DNA from: an uncultured Clostridia bacterium
Lineage (GTDB): Bacteria; Bacillota; Clostridia; Peptostreptococcales; Anaerovoracaceae
Length of the DNA: 13,995 bases
Assembly: GCA_946541285.1 (NCBI GenBank)
Contig: CAMNJG010000021.1
Coordinates: 1 to 13,995 of the forward strand
Direction of reading: 5' to 3'
Positions within the stretch are counted from its first letter, which is position 1. Each line of letters starts with the position of its first letter. The notes under the pieces were generated by a model. The model did not search any database. It was not told the origin of the DNA and worked only from the letters and a program-made list of their open reading frames with translations. This document shows, one piece after another, positions 13,884 to 13,995 of the stretch. The position numbers were made by a program, and so were the translations under genes.

Positions 13884-13995
13884 ATGGCAAAAAAAAGTCG
13901 AAAAAAAACGAAAAAAGATTATGAAGCCCGACGAAAACGTCTGATCTCGGCAGTCTGCATCGCGCTGGCCGCCATGTTCCTGATCTGGACGGTCG
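13884..13995 (+). CDS. N terminus of an unidentified membrane-anchored protein (cut by window edge)
   Basis: The reading frame starts with ATG at 13884 behind AGGGGGA (13871-13877) and stays open for 37 codons to the end of the window. The first 19 residues are very basic (MAKKSRKKTKKDYEARRKR). They are followed by a hydrophobic stretch, LISAVCIALAAMFLIW, which looks like a membrane anchor with the basic end in the cytoplasm, or an uncleaved signal. The rest of the protein is outside the window, so no function can be given. The start region is a run of A-rich codons with an eight-A tract at 13890-13897 and another at 13902-13909. Confidence 0.7.
   Translation, partial: MAKKSRKKTKKDYEARRKRLISAVCIALAAMFLIWTV

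Overview
The window is a chromosomal segment coding entirely on the + strand. It is dominated by a de novo pyrimidine biosynthesis operon and followed by a cluster of housekeeping genes. Several features suggest a moderately GC-rich anaerobic Firmicute of the Clostridia, most like Lachnospiraceae: strong purine-rich ribosome binding sites, the NAD-linked two-subunit dihydroorotate dehydrogenase (pyrK-pyrD), type 2 PyrF, class I PyrC and a PyrBI pair. This placement is inferred from gene content and has not been checked by search.

Layout. Positions 1-218 hold a near-perfect long hairpin, the first copy of a short interspersed repeat and the leader of an MscS-type mechanosensitive channel gene (219-1040). 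Positions 1041-1241 are a structured leader containing the second repeat copy. The pyr genes follow: pyrB (1242), pyrI (2171), pyrC (2637), pyrF (3994), pyrK (4975) and pyrD (5801). After a 193-base gap packed with perfect hairpins comes pyrE (6936-7622). Together these genes cover every step from carbamoyl phosphate plus aspartate to UMP. Carbamoyl phosphate synthase, pyrR and a uracil transporter are not in the window.

Positions 7623-7763 carry the third repeat copy, arranged so that two alternative hairpins compete. A second tightly packed cluster follows: a YgiQ-type radical SAM protein (7764), a beta-class DNA methyltransferase with no visible restriction partner (9716), a class II CCA tRNA nucleotidyltransferase with an HD domain (11074), thiamine pyrophosphokinase (12443), a CpsB/YwqE-like PHP phosphatase (13096) and the start of an unidentified membrane-anchored protein (13884 to the edge).

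The coding content is ordinary. The signals not explained by known genes are all intergenic. They are a compact array of four hairpins between pyrD and pyrE, including a three-way junction with no unpaired bases; a 27-bp repeat family with three copies, each lying in front of a transcription unit; and the competing-hairpin arrangement ahead of the radical SAM gene. No CRISPR array, tRNA, rRNA, transposase or phage gene was seen.
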